From Bradyrhizobium archetypum (GTDB lineage: Bacteria > Pseudomonadota > Alphaproteobacteria > Rhizobiales > Xanthobacteraceae): a stretch of 64,000 nucleotides of DNA. Under the pieces are notes generated by a model. That model did no database searches. It worked only from the letters and a program-made list of their open reading frames with translations, and was not told the origin of the DNA. Each line of letters starts with the position of its first letter. Position 1 is the stretch's first letter. The translations under genes were made by a program, and so were the position numbers. The stretch spans positions 682,001-746,000 of the forward strand of contig NZ_JAAVLW010000005.1 of NCBI RefSeq assembly GCF_013114835.1, read 5' to 3'. Below, piece by piece: positions 55,143-62,793 of this stretch.

Positions 55143-55580
55143 CTACCTTGCTCCCACGTCGTCCCGCCGCTCGGCAGGGGCTTCCGCTGCCCGTTCCTTG
55201 GCTGCCTCGTAGTTCAGTTCGATCATGACGCCATTGGGGTCATTGACGAAGATCTGCCACAGGTCGCCGCCCGGAACCTGGCGGGAATCGTAGGCCATGC
55301 CCTTTTGTTCCAGCCGCCGCTTCATGCCGTCAAAGCCCTGGCTGGCAAAAGCGACGTGATGAACGACGCCGGAATCCGGCTTCTGCGGCTCATCGGTCTT
55401 GGAGATATCGACGAGATGCACGACTGCCTTGCCTTCGCTGTACATCCACGCTCCCGGGAAGGCGAAGTTCGGCCGGGCGCCCTTTTCCAGGCCCAGAATG
55501 TCCTCATAGAACCGGACCGTATCGACAAGGTTTCGGGTCCGGATGTTGAAATGGTCGAGCACGCCCACGCTGACGCCCAT
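55143..55580 (-). CDS. VOC (glyoxalase) family protein
   Basis: 145 residues forming one VOC fold: L-D-H-F-N-I-R-T-R-N near 8-17 with a metal-ligand His, V-R-F-Y-E-D-I-L-G-L near 22-31, V-V-H-H-V-A-F near 72-78, and N-D-P-N-G-V-M-I-E-L-N near 112-122 with the final Glu. A charged tail of about 20 residues follows. Substrate unknown; metal-binding residues look intact. Confidence 0.85.
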   Translation of the reverse strand: MGVSVGVLDHFNIRTRNLVDTVRFYEDILGLEKGARPNFAFPGAWMYSEGKAVVHLVDISKTDEPQKPDSGVVHHVAFASQGFDGMKRRLEQKGMAYDSRQVPGGDLWQIFVNDPNGVMIELNYEAAKERAAEAPAERRDDVGAR

Positions 55581-55753
55581 GCGATATCACTCCCTTTTTT
55601 GTGAGGTTCTTTGGGCCCCTATCCTAGCACGAAACCTGCACTAACCGCCAAACGAAGCCGTTGCCCTGCCCTGCGCAGCTTGTATGGTGCGGCTCCCTCC
55701 AGAACAACGCCCGGCCAGCCCAATGCCGCCGGCAAAACTTCAAGGTAACACAC

Positions 55754-56626
55754 ATGGCTAAAGTCGCTTTTCTCGGTCTCGGCGTAATGGGCTTCCCCAT
55801 GGCAGGACACCTGGTGAAAAAAGGCGGCCACGACGTGACCGTGTACAACCGGACCGGAGCCAAGGCGAAGGAGTGGGCGGACAAATTCGGCGGGCGCACC
55901 GCGCCGACGCCGAAGGCCGCGGCCGAAGGTCAGGATTTCGTGATGTGCTGCGTCGGCAACGACAATGACCTGCGCGCGGTCACGATCGGTCCCGACGGCG
56001 CCTTCGCCGGCATGAAGAAGGGCGCCATCTTCGTCGATCACACCACCGCCTCCGCCGAGGTGGCCCGCGAGCTCGATGCCGCCGCCGTCAAGGCGGGATT
56101 CAAGTTCATCGACGCGCCGGTGTCCGGCGGCCAGGCCGGCGCGGAAAACGGCGTGCTGACTGTGATGTGCGGTGGCAAGGAAGACGCCTATGCCGCGGCC
56201 GAGCCGATCATTTCCGGCGCTTATGCCAGGATGTGCAAACTGCTCGGGCCCGCCGGCGCCGGCCAGCTCACCAAGATGGTCAACCAGATCTGCATCGCCG
56301 GCCTCGTGCAGGGCCTGTCGGAGGGCATTCATTTCGCCAAGAAATCTGGGCTCGACGTCGCTGCCGTGATCGAGACCATTTCCAAGGGCGCGGCGCAATC
56401 CTGGCAGATGGAGAACCGCTACAAGACCATGAACGAGGGCAAGTTCGACTTCGGCTTTGCCGTCGAATGGATGCGCAAGGACCTCTCGATCTGCATCGCG
56501 GAAGCCCGCCGCAACGGCGCCAACCTGCCGGTGACCGCGCTCGTCGACCAGTTCTACGCCGAGGTCGAGAAGATGGGCGGCAAGCGCTGGGATACCTCGA
56601 GCCTGCTCGCGCGGCTGGAGCGATGA
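55754..56626 (+). CDS. Beta-hydroxyacid dehydrogenase (3-hydroxyisobutyrate dehydrogenase family)
   Basis: 290 residues from ATG 55754 (AAGG just upstream). Rossmann motif G-L-G-V-M-G-F-P-M-A near 7-16, substrate-binding D-A-P-V-S-G-G-Q-A-G near 117-126, and catalytic K of L-T-K-M-V-N-Q near 171. The family includes 3-hydroxyisobutyrate, tartronate semialdehyde and glyoxylate/succinic semialdehyde reductases; the exact substrate is not clear from sequence. A hairpin at 56659 follows. Confidence 0.9.
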   Translation: MAKVAFLGLGVMGFPMAGHLVKKGGHDVTVYNRTGAKAKEWADKFGGRTAPTPKAAAEGQDFVMCCVGNDNDLRAVTIGPDGAFAGMKKGAIFVDHTTASAEVARELDAAAVKAGFKFIDAPVSGGQAGAENGVLTVMCGGKEDAYAAAEPIISGAYARMCKLLGPAGAGQLTKMVNQICIAGLVQGLSEGIHFAKKSGLDVAAVIETISKGAAQSWQMENRYKTMNEGKFDFGFAVEWMRKDLSICIAEARRNGANLPVTALVDQFYAEVEKMGGKRWDTSSLLARLER

Positions 56627-56658
56627 GTTAAAGAAACAGGTTAAGGCACGAACGATGG

Positions 56659-56689
56659 CCCCCGCTTCCTATCCCGTCAGAAGTGGGGG
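56659..56689. other. GC-rich hairpin after the dehydrogenase
   Basis: CCCCCGCTTC (56659-56668) pairs with GAAGTGGGGG (56680-56689) through ten base pairs including one G-T wobble, 33 bases after the dehydrogenase stop. There is no T-run, so it is not a classic terminator, although it may still end or stabilise that mRNA. Confidence 0.45.
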
Positions 56690-56713
56690 TTGCGCCTGCC
56701 CGAGAGGTTAATT

Positions 56714-56729
56714 TTAACTTCCTGTTAAC
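56714..56729. promoter_or_regulatory. CtrA-binding site (TTAA-N7-TTAAC)
   Basis: TTAA at 56714-56717, seven bases, then TTAAC at 56725-56729: an exact match to the CtrA consensus. A third TTAA lies immediately upstream (56708). It stands 100 bases before the start of a PleC/DivJ-like kinase, in an AT-rich promoter region. CtrA is the cell-cycle master regulator of alphaproteobacteria, and kinases of this type control it through DivK. Confidence 0.7.
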
Positions 56730-56828
56730 GAGAATTTTTAGCTCTTTAAGTCATCGCTTAATGTTTTAGCGGCACAGATAGACAATGCAAAAGCCCGCGC
56801 AGTTCGTGGGCAGGATTTGTGTTGTTTG

Positions 56829-58430
56829 ATGAGTAACCCCGCAGAAAAGCCCGAGGTTGTCCAGCTTCCGGCCGAAGCGCCGGTGATACCACCGGTGAAC
56901 ACGCGGCGCGTGGCGGCACAACGTGTGCGCGAAGCGCGGGATCGGTTAACATCAACCAGCGGGACGCGCCCCGCCTTCGATACCGAACTGCTCCGGCAAT
57001 ACGCCCAGACCAGGGTATCGGCCTCCTTCGTCGTCATGTTGCTGGTGGTTTCGACCGGCGTGCTGTTCGGCCTGTGGAAGTACGCCGTGCCGGCCGCGGT
57101 CTGGACCGGCGGCATGCTCTGCATCCATTTCGCGATCATCCGCAACTGCAAGCGCTTCCTTAACGAGCAGCCCACGCTTGCCGCGACGCGCAAATGGCAG
57201 ACCCGATTCGTCCTGCTCGACCTGCTCTACGGCCTGTGCTGGACCGCGATCCTGCTGCACCCGGCCGGCCTCGACACCGTCTCGAACACGATGATGATGT
57301 TCCTGATGCTGCTCGTGATCGCGGTGTCGAGCATGCTGGCGGCAACGCTGCCCATTGCGGCGGTGGCAGCAACCGCGCCGGTGACGGCGGCGATCGCGCT
57401 CAATTTCGTGATGGGCGGCACCTTCGACAATTACGCGCTCGCGCTACTGGCGGTTGCCGCCGAAAGCTATTTTGCGCTGCTCGCCCACCAGCTTCATTCG
57501 ACGACGCTGCAAACCCTGGAAGCGCGCGCCGAAAAGGACGCGCTGATTGGCGAGCTCGAACAGGCCAAGGCGATATCCGACGAAGCGCGCCACCGCGCCG
57601 AATCCGCCAACGTCGCCAAGTCGCGCTTTCTGGCGCAGATGAGCCATGAGCTGCGCACGCCGCTGAACGCGATCCTCGGTTTCTCCGAAGTCATGAAGAG
57701 CGAAATCTTCGGCGCGCATGCGGTGCCGGTCTACAAGGAATATTCCGCCGACATCCACAACTCGGGCGTCCACCTGCTCAACCTCATCAACGAGATTCTC
57801 GATCTGTCGCGGATCGAAGCCGGCCGCTACGAACTCAACGAGGAAGCGGTGTCGCTGGTGCATGTCGTCGCCGACTGCCATCATCTGTTGAAGTTGCGCG
57901 CCACCAGCCGCGGCATCACCATCCACGAGGTGTTCGAGCACGGCATGCCGAGAATCTGGGGCGACGAGCGCGCCACGCGCCAGGTCGTGCTCAACCTCAT
58001 ATCCAACTCGATCAAATTCACCCCGCCCGGCGGCGATATCTGGCTCAAGGTCGGCTGGACCGCGTCCGGCGGGCAATATCTCAGCGTCAAGGATACCGGC
58101 TCCGGCATTGCCGAGGACGAGATCCCGATCGTGCTGGCGTCGTTCGGCCAGGGCTCCAACTCGATCAAATCGGCCGAACAGGGCGCGGGCCTGGGTCTGC
58201 CGATCGCCAAGAGCCTGATCGACATGCATGGCGGCACCTTCACGCTGAAATCGAAACTACGCATCGGCACCGAAGTCATCGTCACCTTCCCGCCGGAACG
58301 CGTGATGAGCGCGCTGGCGCCGATGGCCGAGGAGGAAGCTCCGCCGCTGCAGCCGGAACCGACCGCATCGGCCGACGACAAGCGGCGGCCGCGTCACAAG
58401 CCCATCATGAGTGCCGGCACGGGGTTGTAG
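56829..58430 (+). CDS. PleC/DivJ/PdhS-like sensor histidine kinase
   Basis: 533 residues from ATG 56829. Five to six membrane helices between about 62 and 215 with short loops, a linker coiled coil (about 225-265), then HisKA with H273 (M-S-H-E-L-R-T-P-L-N-A-I-L-G-F-S-E) and an HATPase domain (N-S-I-K-F-T, D-T-G-S-G-I-A, G-A-G-L-G-L-P). The HisKA region with L-N-L-I-N-E-I-L-D-L-S-R-I-E-A-G matches the DivJ/PleC/PdhS group that phosphorylates DivK. A perfect CtrA box lies upstream. No receiver is fused. Confidence 0.92.
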   Translation: MSNPAEKPEVVQLPAEAPVIPPVNTRRVAAQRVREARDRLTSTSGTRPAFDTELLRQYAQTRVSASFVVMLLVVSTGVLFGLWKYAVPAAVWTGGMLCIHFAIIRNCKRFLNEQPTLAATRKWQTRFVLLDLLYGLCWTAILLHPAGLDTVSNTMMMFLMLLVIAVSSMLAATLPIAAVAATAPVTAAIALNFVMGGTFDNYALALLAVAAESYFALLAHQLHSTTLQTLEARAEKDALIGELEQAKAISDEARHRAESANVAKSRFLAQMSHELRTPLNAILGFSEVMKSEIFGAHAVPVYKEYSADIHNSGVHLLNLINEILDLSRIEAGRYELNEEAVSLVHVVADCHHLLKLRATSRGITIHEVFEHGMPRIWGDERATRQVVLNLISNSIKFTPPGGDIWLKVGWTASGGQYLSVKDTGSGIAEDEIPIVLASFGQGSNSIKSAEQGAGLGLPIAKSLIDMHGGTFTLKSKLRIGTEVIVTFPPERVMSALAPMAEEEAPPLQPEPTASADDKRRPRHKPIMSAGTGL

Positions 58431-58475
58431 CCGGAGCGCTTGCGCTGAGGACTCAAACCGTTTCACTATCCAGGA

Positions 58476-58679
58476 ATGAGCAAAGAAACGCCGTGTATCG
58501 CAGTCTGTACGATGGATCCCAAAACCAAACTCTGCTTCGGCTGCGGACGAACGTTGCCGGAGATCGCGCGCTGGCACAGCATGGCAACGGCGGAGCGATT
58601 GGCCATCATGGAGCGGCTTGCGGCGCGCATGGCGGAGGCCGGCCTCGTGCCGGTGCCGGCGCGCGCCGAGCGCGGCTGA
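58476..58679 (+). CDS. DUF1289 protein (small Cys-rich)
   Basis: 67 residues. C7, C11, C20 and C23 in P-C-I-A-V-C-T-M-D-P and L-C-F-G-C-G-R-T are the DUF1289 signature, probably binding zinc or an iron-sulfur cluster. The E-I-A-R-W motif near 29 is also typical. It is short, cytosolic and co-directional with the protease gene that starts 28 bases later. Function unknown. Confidence 0.87.
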   Translation: MSKETPCIAVCTMDPKTKLCFGCGRTLPEIARWHSMATAERLAIMERLAARMAEAGLVPVPARAERG

Positions 58680-58707
58680 TCACCAGACGGAGCAGCGGAG
58701 GCGCCAA

Positions 58708-59265
58708 GTGATCCGCATCATGCTCGTTCTGGCGATGCTCGCCGCCACCGCGGGCGCCGTCGTCGCCTATGGCGATCCGGCCCAGATCGCGCGCGCTAGC
58801 AACTCGGTCACGAAAATGCTGTGGCAACGCGGCCTCGAGCCCGCGCCCGCCGTGGAGATCGCGCGCGGCAAGGCCGGTGAATTCGCGCTGCACGCCAAGA
58901 TCAACGGCGTCAAGGCGCCGATGGTGATCGACACAGGCGCCACCTCGGTGGTGTTGACCTGGGAGACGGCAAAGGCGATCGGCCTGCCAATCGAGATGCT
59001 CGAATACAACGTCGAGCTCGAAACCGCCGGCGGCCACACCAAGGCAGCGCGGCTCACGCTCGATCGCCTCGCGGTCGGCGCGCTGGTCGAAAAATCCATC
59101 CCCGCACTGGTGGTGCCGCGCGGGCAGCTCAAGACCAACCTGCTCGGCATGAGCTTTCTGGACCGCCTCGAAAGCTGGGGCGTGCAAGCCGACAAGCTGA
59201 AGCTGCACGGCTATCCAGAAGTGGCGGCGGCCAACAACAAGCGCAGCCGTTCGGCGGCGAATTAG
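58708..59265 (+). CDS. Retropepsin-like aspartic protease (TIGR02281 family), membrane-anchored
   Basis: 185 residues from GTG 58708, which follows CGGAGG (upstream extension to 58618 lacks a site). An N-terminal hydrophobic segment (about 3-20) serves as anchor or signal. The catalytic D75 stands in V-I-D-T-G-A-T-S-V-V-L, with the second conserved region L-L-G-M-S-F-L near 144-150. One half-domain, so it must dimerise. It is in the periplasm if the segment is a signal anchor. Substrate unknown. Confidence 0.87.
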   Translation: MIRIMLVLAMLAATAGAVVAYGDPAQIARASNSVTKMLWQRGLEPAPAVEIARGKAGEFALHAKINGVKAPMVIDTGATSVVLTWETAKAIGLPIEMLEYNVELETAGGHTKAARLTLDRLAVGALVEKSIPALVVPRGQLKTNLLGMSFLDRLESWGVQADKLKLHGYPEVAAANNKRSRSAAN

Positions 59266-59402
59266 CACGCGTAGTGATAGACTGATCATGTCCGCTCGCC
59301 GAATGCATCGCCTATTTGCGCAAGCCGTTCGAAGGGTATGAGTGCATCTTGGCGGCAGAATGCGTATGGTCAGCTATATTATCTCCAAAATGCCGACTGA
59401 GC

Positions 59403-60890
59403 TTATGGGCAGGAATGGCGCTGTCCGTCGTAGCCCTTGTAGGTTCCGGATGCTGGATCGTAGGTCCGATTGTGGTGGCAGCTGTAGCCAGGGGCTGCAC
59501 TCACAGCGCGCACGCGCGGCTTTGGTAATGGAACTGTTTCAAGTTTAACTGCCGGTTTGCTGTTGTCTGGCGCCACGGCCGGTTGCTTTGCGGTCCGGGC
59601 GGGCTTCACGAAGGCATCATTGTTTGCCCAGGCGGGCAACGAGGTACCAGGCCTCTCTTCCACAGCAACGGGTTTCTGTCGCCGCGCCTTCGCGAGCTCA
59701 GTTGCCAGCGCCTCGGCCCTGTCGTGCTCCTGCTGCAAAGACTGCCGCAGCTCCGCCATCTCGCTCTCGGCCGCCTGCTTGAGCTGCGCCGTCTCGTCGC
59801 CCCTCTTGCTCGACAGCGCCAGCTGTGTCTCGACTGCCTCCCGCGCCTTCGCGAGTTCGGTTGCCAGCGCCTCGGCCCTGTCGTGCTCCTGCTGCAAAGA
59901 CTGCCGCAGCGCCGCCATCTCGCTCTCGGCCGCCTGCTTGAGCTGCGCCATCTCGTCGCCCCTCTTGCTCGACAGCGCCACCTGTGTCTCGACGGCCTCC
60001 CGCGCCTTCGCGAGTTCGGTTGCCAACGCCTCGGCCCTGTCGCGCTCCTGCTGCAGAGACTGCCGCAGCTCCGCCGTCTCGCTCTCGGCCGCCTGCTTGA
60101 ACTGCGCCGTCTCGTCGCCCCTTTTGCTCGATAGCGCCAGCTGTGTCTCGACGGCCTCCCGCGCCTTCGCAAGTTTGGTTGCCAGCGCCTCGGCCCTGTC
60201 GCGCTCCTGCTGCAGAGACTGCCGCAGCTCCGCCATCTCGCTCTCGGACGCCTGCTTGAGCTGCGCCGTCTCGTCGCCCCTTTTGCTCGACAGCGCCAGC
60301 TGCGTCTCGACGGCCTCCCGCGCCCTCGCCGGTTCGGTTGTCAGCGCAGCCAGCTCTTTTTCTGCAGCGGCGGCATCTCGCGCGAGGGCGGCTACCTTTT
60401 CGCGCTCCTGGCCGAGCGATTGTGCGGCGGTCGCGGCCTCTGCTTCCAGCTTCAGATTGGGCCCATCGACGGCGCGGCGGACCTCGGCAGGCTCCTTCGC
60501 CAAAACCTCTTGACGTGGCTCGCTCTCCAAAGATTGTCGCGCCTCCAGTGTCGGCAGGGCCTGCCTGACGAGCGCAGCTACGCCGATGAGCGCCGCCGCG
60601 ACCAGGACTGTGGCGACCAAGAAAAAGGCAAAGAAGCGATGGCGGCGCTCCCGCGACATGGACGTCGACGCCTCGGAGAGGCCGCTCGACAGATCGTCCG
60701 CTTCCTGAAGGTAATTTATTGGATACCAATGCGACGGCGTGTACTTGATCGGCTCGCCGTTTTCACGGACCCATCCACCCGCCTCAGGCGACCAGTGAGC
60801 GACATCATAGGTCCCAAACGTCCTATCCTCGACGAGGACGACGTGTTCATTCCTCGGTGCGGTCCCCATCTTATAGGGCATGTAAACCAC
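59403..60890 (-). CDS. Membrane-anchored coiled-coil protein with four 53-residue repeats and BA14K-like end
   Basis: 495 residues. The N-terminal 80 form a cytosolic W-S-P-E-A-G-G-W / H-W-Y-P domain, a transmembrane helix lies at 86-108, and a long Ala/Glu/Arg coiled coil fills 115-405. Residues 190-401 are four tandem 53-residue units (A-R-E-A-V-E-T-Q-L-A-L-S-S-K-R-G-D-E...). The end Y-S-C-H-H-N-R-T-Y-D-P-A-S-G-T-Y-K-G-Y-D resembles the BA14K C-terminal motif. The long antisense frames over this gene are shadows of the repeat. Likely an envelope scaffold; role unknown. Confidence 0.82.
   Translation of the reverse strand: MVYMPYKMGTAPRNEHVVLVEDRTFGTYDVAHWSPEAGGWVRENGEPIKYTPSHWYPINYLQEADDLSSGLSEASTSMSRERRHRFFAFFLVATVLVAAALIGVAALVRQALPTLEARQSLESEPRQEVLAKEPAEVRRAVDGPNLKLEAEAATAAQSLGQEREKVAALARDAAAAEKELAALTTEPARAREAVETQLALSSKRGDETAQLKQASESEMAELRQSLQQERDRAEALATKLAKAREAVETQLALSSKRGDETAQFKQAAESETAELRQSLQQERDRAEALATELAKAREAVETQVALSSKRGDEMAQLKQAAESEMAALRQSLQQEHDRAEALATELAKAREAVETQLALSSKRGDETAQLKQAAESEMAELRQSLQQEHDRAEALATELAKARRQKPVAVEERPGTSLPAWANNDAFVKPARTAKQPAVAPDNSKPAVKLETVPLPKPRVRAVSAAPGYSCHHNRTYDPASGTYKGYDGQRHSCP
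59688..60323 (-). repeat. Four in-frame tandem repeats of 159 bases
   Basis: The period was measured from the recurring GCCTCCCGCGCC word at 59837, 59996, 60155 and 60314: exactly 159 bases each, a multiple of three. The units are nearly identical (about 90 per cent or more by eye), with synonymous and a few coding differences (L/F, K/E, V/L). They encode 53-residue coiled-coil blocks, so the copy number can change by recombination without breaking the frame. Confidence 0.92.
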
Positions 60891-61318
60891 CCCTATTCTG
60901 TCGAGTTATCGTGCCATTTCTCTCCGCCAATACAGGAAGCGTATTCCCACCCGTGGCGGGTCTCAAGTTACTTTTGGTGAGGAAACCACCACCGTCTAGT
61001 CCGCAGGAGGTCCTGACCGCGTTGAGCCGCATGTCCGCACTGGAGTGAGCAGAGCCGGACACGAGAGTCGGCTTCGGGTCATTCGCGTTGTTTTTGGCGA
61101 TGCACCGATCACGCCTCCTCAGTTGCCGTCGGGACGTCTCAAAGGCGCCAAGGCGGAAGTGATCCCGACTCGCGGCGTCGCGAAACGGCGATGGTACGAC
61201 ACATCGAGAGTGGCTTGTTAGACCACTTTCCTGTTCAAGGAGAGTGGCCGACGCGCCCGCCCCTCCCCATCTTGGCTGGCGGGGCATAAGCACGTCGTGT
61301 GCGCCTTGGAGACTGGCA
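60891..61318. other. Non-coding region between coiled-coil gene and small membrane gene
   Basis: About 428 bases. A frame on the minus strand (60871-61503) is antisense to the small gene that follows and is not supported. Fragments such as GTCGGCTTCGGGTCATTC and AAGGCGGAAGTGAT resemble dispersed degenerate elements seen in Bradyrhizobium, but nothing can be assigned. Confidence 0.45.
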
Positions 61319-61513
61319 ATGACGATAAGGAGCTTTTGCACACTGGCCGCCACCATCTTTGCCCTGATCGCACTTTTGCAGTTGATACGAATTGCGATGG
61401 GGTGGCACGTCACCTTGAATGGCGTTGATGTGCCGATCTGGGCGAGCTGGATTGCGGTCATCGTGGCCGGCGCGTTGAGCTTCGTCGGCTTTCGCGCCAC
61501 CATGCGCAGCTAA
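61319..61513 (+). CDS. Small two-helix membrane protein
   Basis: 64 residues from ATG 61319, with GGAG upstream. Two hydrophobic helices at about 6-27 and 42-58 joined by a short loop G-W-H-V-T-L-N-G-V-D-V-P-I-W. Basic termini. It looks like a typical small inner-membrane protein; no family recognised. It is convergent with the MarR regulator. Confidence 0.6.
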   Translation: MTIRSFCTLAATIFALIALLQLIRIAMGWHVTLNGVDVPIWASWIAVIVAGALSFVGFRATMRS

Positions 61514-61569
61514 GGGCTAGGAAAGTCAGCAGGGCTGATCTGTCGCCCGCCTCGTGCTATCGGCAAGCG

Positions 61570-62094
61570 TCACGTTTTCGTCCTTGCTGCCTTGCGCGCC
61601 TTGTTGACTTCCTCGATTTCGGGCTCGATCGAATTCAGGCTGTCGTAGATCTCCGCGAGCACCGACTTCAGATCCGAAATATTCTTCGAGGGGAAATTGC
61701 GGACCGCTACGTTCTCGAAGTGGACGGCGATCGGAATCAACTCTTCCGCCAGCGCGCGCCCCTTGGGCGTGAGATTGATCGCCACCGTGCGCGCATTGTC
61801 CTTCAGCCGAGTGCGTGTCACCAGGCCTCGCCGCTTCATCTCGCCGACCAGCCGCGACAATGTCGATATCTCGATCGTCGTCATCGCGGCGAGATCGCCG
61901 AGGCGCTGATCGCCGACCTCCCAAAGGGCGGCCATGGCACGGTACATAGGTAGCGTCACGCCGTAGCCGGCGATGCGCCTGGAAAACAGGTCGCCCATCC
62001 GCACGCCGACGCGGTTGAGCATGTAGGGCAAGGAATTCGTCAGCCGATACAACGTCTTGCATCCTGCTCTGGTGCAACTTTTGCACCCATCCAA
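61570..62094 (-). CDS. MarR-family transcriptional regulator
   Basis: 174 residues. A winged helix-turn-helix of MarR type: L-G-D-L-A-A-M-T-T-I-E-I-S-T-L-S-R-L-V near 66-84 (recognition helix), then R-G-L-V-T-R-T-R and the wing N-A-R-T-V-A-I-N-L-T-P-K-G near 100-112. The N-terminus has a Cys-rich M-D-G-C-K-S-C-T-R-A-G-C run; the domain proper begins near residue 16. It is divergent from the flavin reductase gene and most likely represses it and itself, released by an aromatic ligand. Confidence 0.9.
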   Translation of the reverse strand: MDGCKSCTRAGCKTLYRLTNSLPYMLNRVGVRMGDLFSRRIAGYGVTLPMYRAMAALWEVGDQRLGDLAAMTTIEISTLSRLVGEMKRRGLVTRTRLKDNARTVAINLTPKGRALAEELIPIAVHFENVAVRNFPSKNISDLKSVLAEIYDSLNSIEPEIEEVNKARKAARTKT

Positions 62095-62147
62095 TAGCCG
62101 CGCGCCGATCAGTTTTCAAGGCAATTGTTGCATTTGAAAATTTTTCG

Positions 62148-62176
62148 TTGACATGTCATTTGCAAATGCAATTATT
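62148..62176 (+). promoter_or_regulatory. Promoter of the flavin reductase gene
   Basis: TTGACA at 62148-62153, a 17-base spacer and ATTATT at 62171-62176 form a sigma-70-like promoter, about 55 bases before the ATG at 62232. The palindrome at 62157 fills the spacer. Confidence 0.55.
62157..62168. promoter_or_regulatory. MarR operator candidate
   Basis: CATTTGCAAATG is a perfect 12-base palindrome located between the -35 and -10 of the reductase promoter, where a dimeric repressor would block RNA polymerase. A related half-site, TTGCATTTG, lies upstream at 62128-62136. The MarR gene is divergent and would share the site. Confidence 0.6.
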
Positions 62177-62231
62177 GTCTCTGAAAATTAAGCCGCCGAT
62201 CTAAGAGCGGGAACGTTCAGTGGAGGAAACC

Positions 62232-62750
62232 ATGTCGCTGGATTCGGCATCCGACCAATTGCGTGAAACGTTCAAGCGCGCGTTGCGGCGATTTCCCGCT
62301 GCCGTGTCGGTGATCACGTCTGCAGATCAGAACCGCCGTCACGGCATGACGGCAACTGCGGTGACGTCGCTGTCGCTCGACCCGCCCTCGCTGATCGTCT
62401 GCGTCAACCAGCAGACACTGCTGCACGACATCATGCTGCTGGCGCGCCGGTTCTGCGTCAACGTGCTGCGCCGTGACCAGATCACGCTGTCATCAGCCTT
62501 CAGCGGCGCGGTCCCGGCCGAGGAGCGGTTCGGGCTCGGCGACTGGATGACCTCGCCCGAGGGCGTCACCTATCTCGCCGACGCGCAGATCAACATCTTC
62601 TGCAAGAAGGCCGCCGCCATGCCCTACGGCACGCACACGATCTTCATTGGCGAAGCCGAGATCGTGAAGGTGCGCGATCCGATCGAGCCCCTGATCTACC
62701 AGGACGCCACCTACTGCTTCTCGGTGCCCCACGACAGTCAAGCGGCGTAA
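62232..62750 (+). CDS. Flavin reductase (two-component monooxygenase reductase)
   Basis: 172 residues from ATG 62232, with GGAGG five bases upstream. The flavin reductase-like FMN-binding domain spans nearly all of it: F-P-A-A-V-S-V-I-T, then H-G-M-T-A-T-A-V-T-S-L-S-L-D-P-P-S near 40-56, C-V-N-V-L near 80, and G-D-W and H-T-I-F-I-G-E-A later. It supplies reduced flavin to the oxygenase encoded 43 bases downstream. Subfamily HpaC/HsaB-like. Confidence 0.92.
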   Translation: MSLDSASDQLRETFKRALRRFPAAVSVITSADQNRRHGMTATAVTSLSLDPPSLIVCVNQQTLLHDIMLLARRFCVNVLRRDQITLSSAFSGAVPAEERFGLGDWMTSPEGVTYLADAQINIFCKKAAAMPYGTHTIFIGEAEIVKVRDPIEPLIYQDATYCFSVPHDSQAA

Positions 62751-62793
62751 TCCGCCCTCGCCTTTCAGCCCATCGTAGATACGGAGCAAACCC

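Noticed and set aside
59688..60323. CRISPR array
   Set aside because: The repeats are 159 bases, contiguous without variable spacers, in frame and protein-coding.
59557..60513. 318-codon plus-strand frame and its neighbour
   Set aside because: Antisense to the coiled-coil gene; its Ser/Cys repetition merely mirrors the 159-base repeats.
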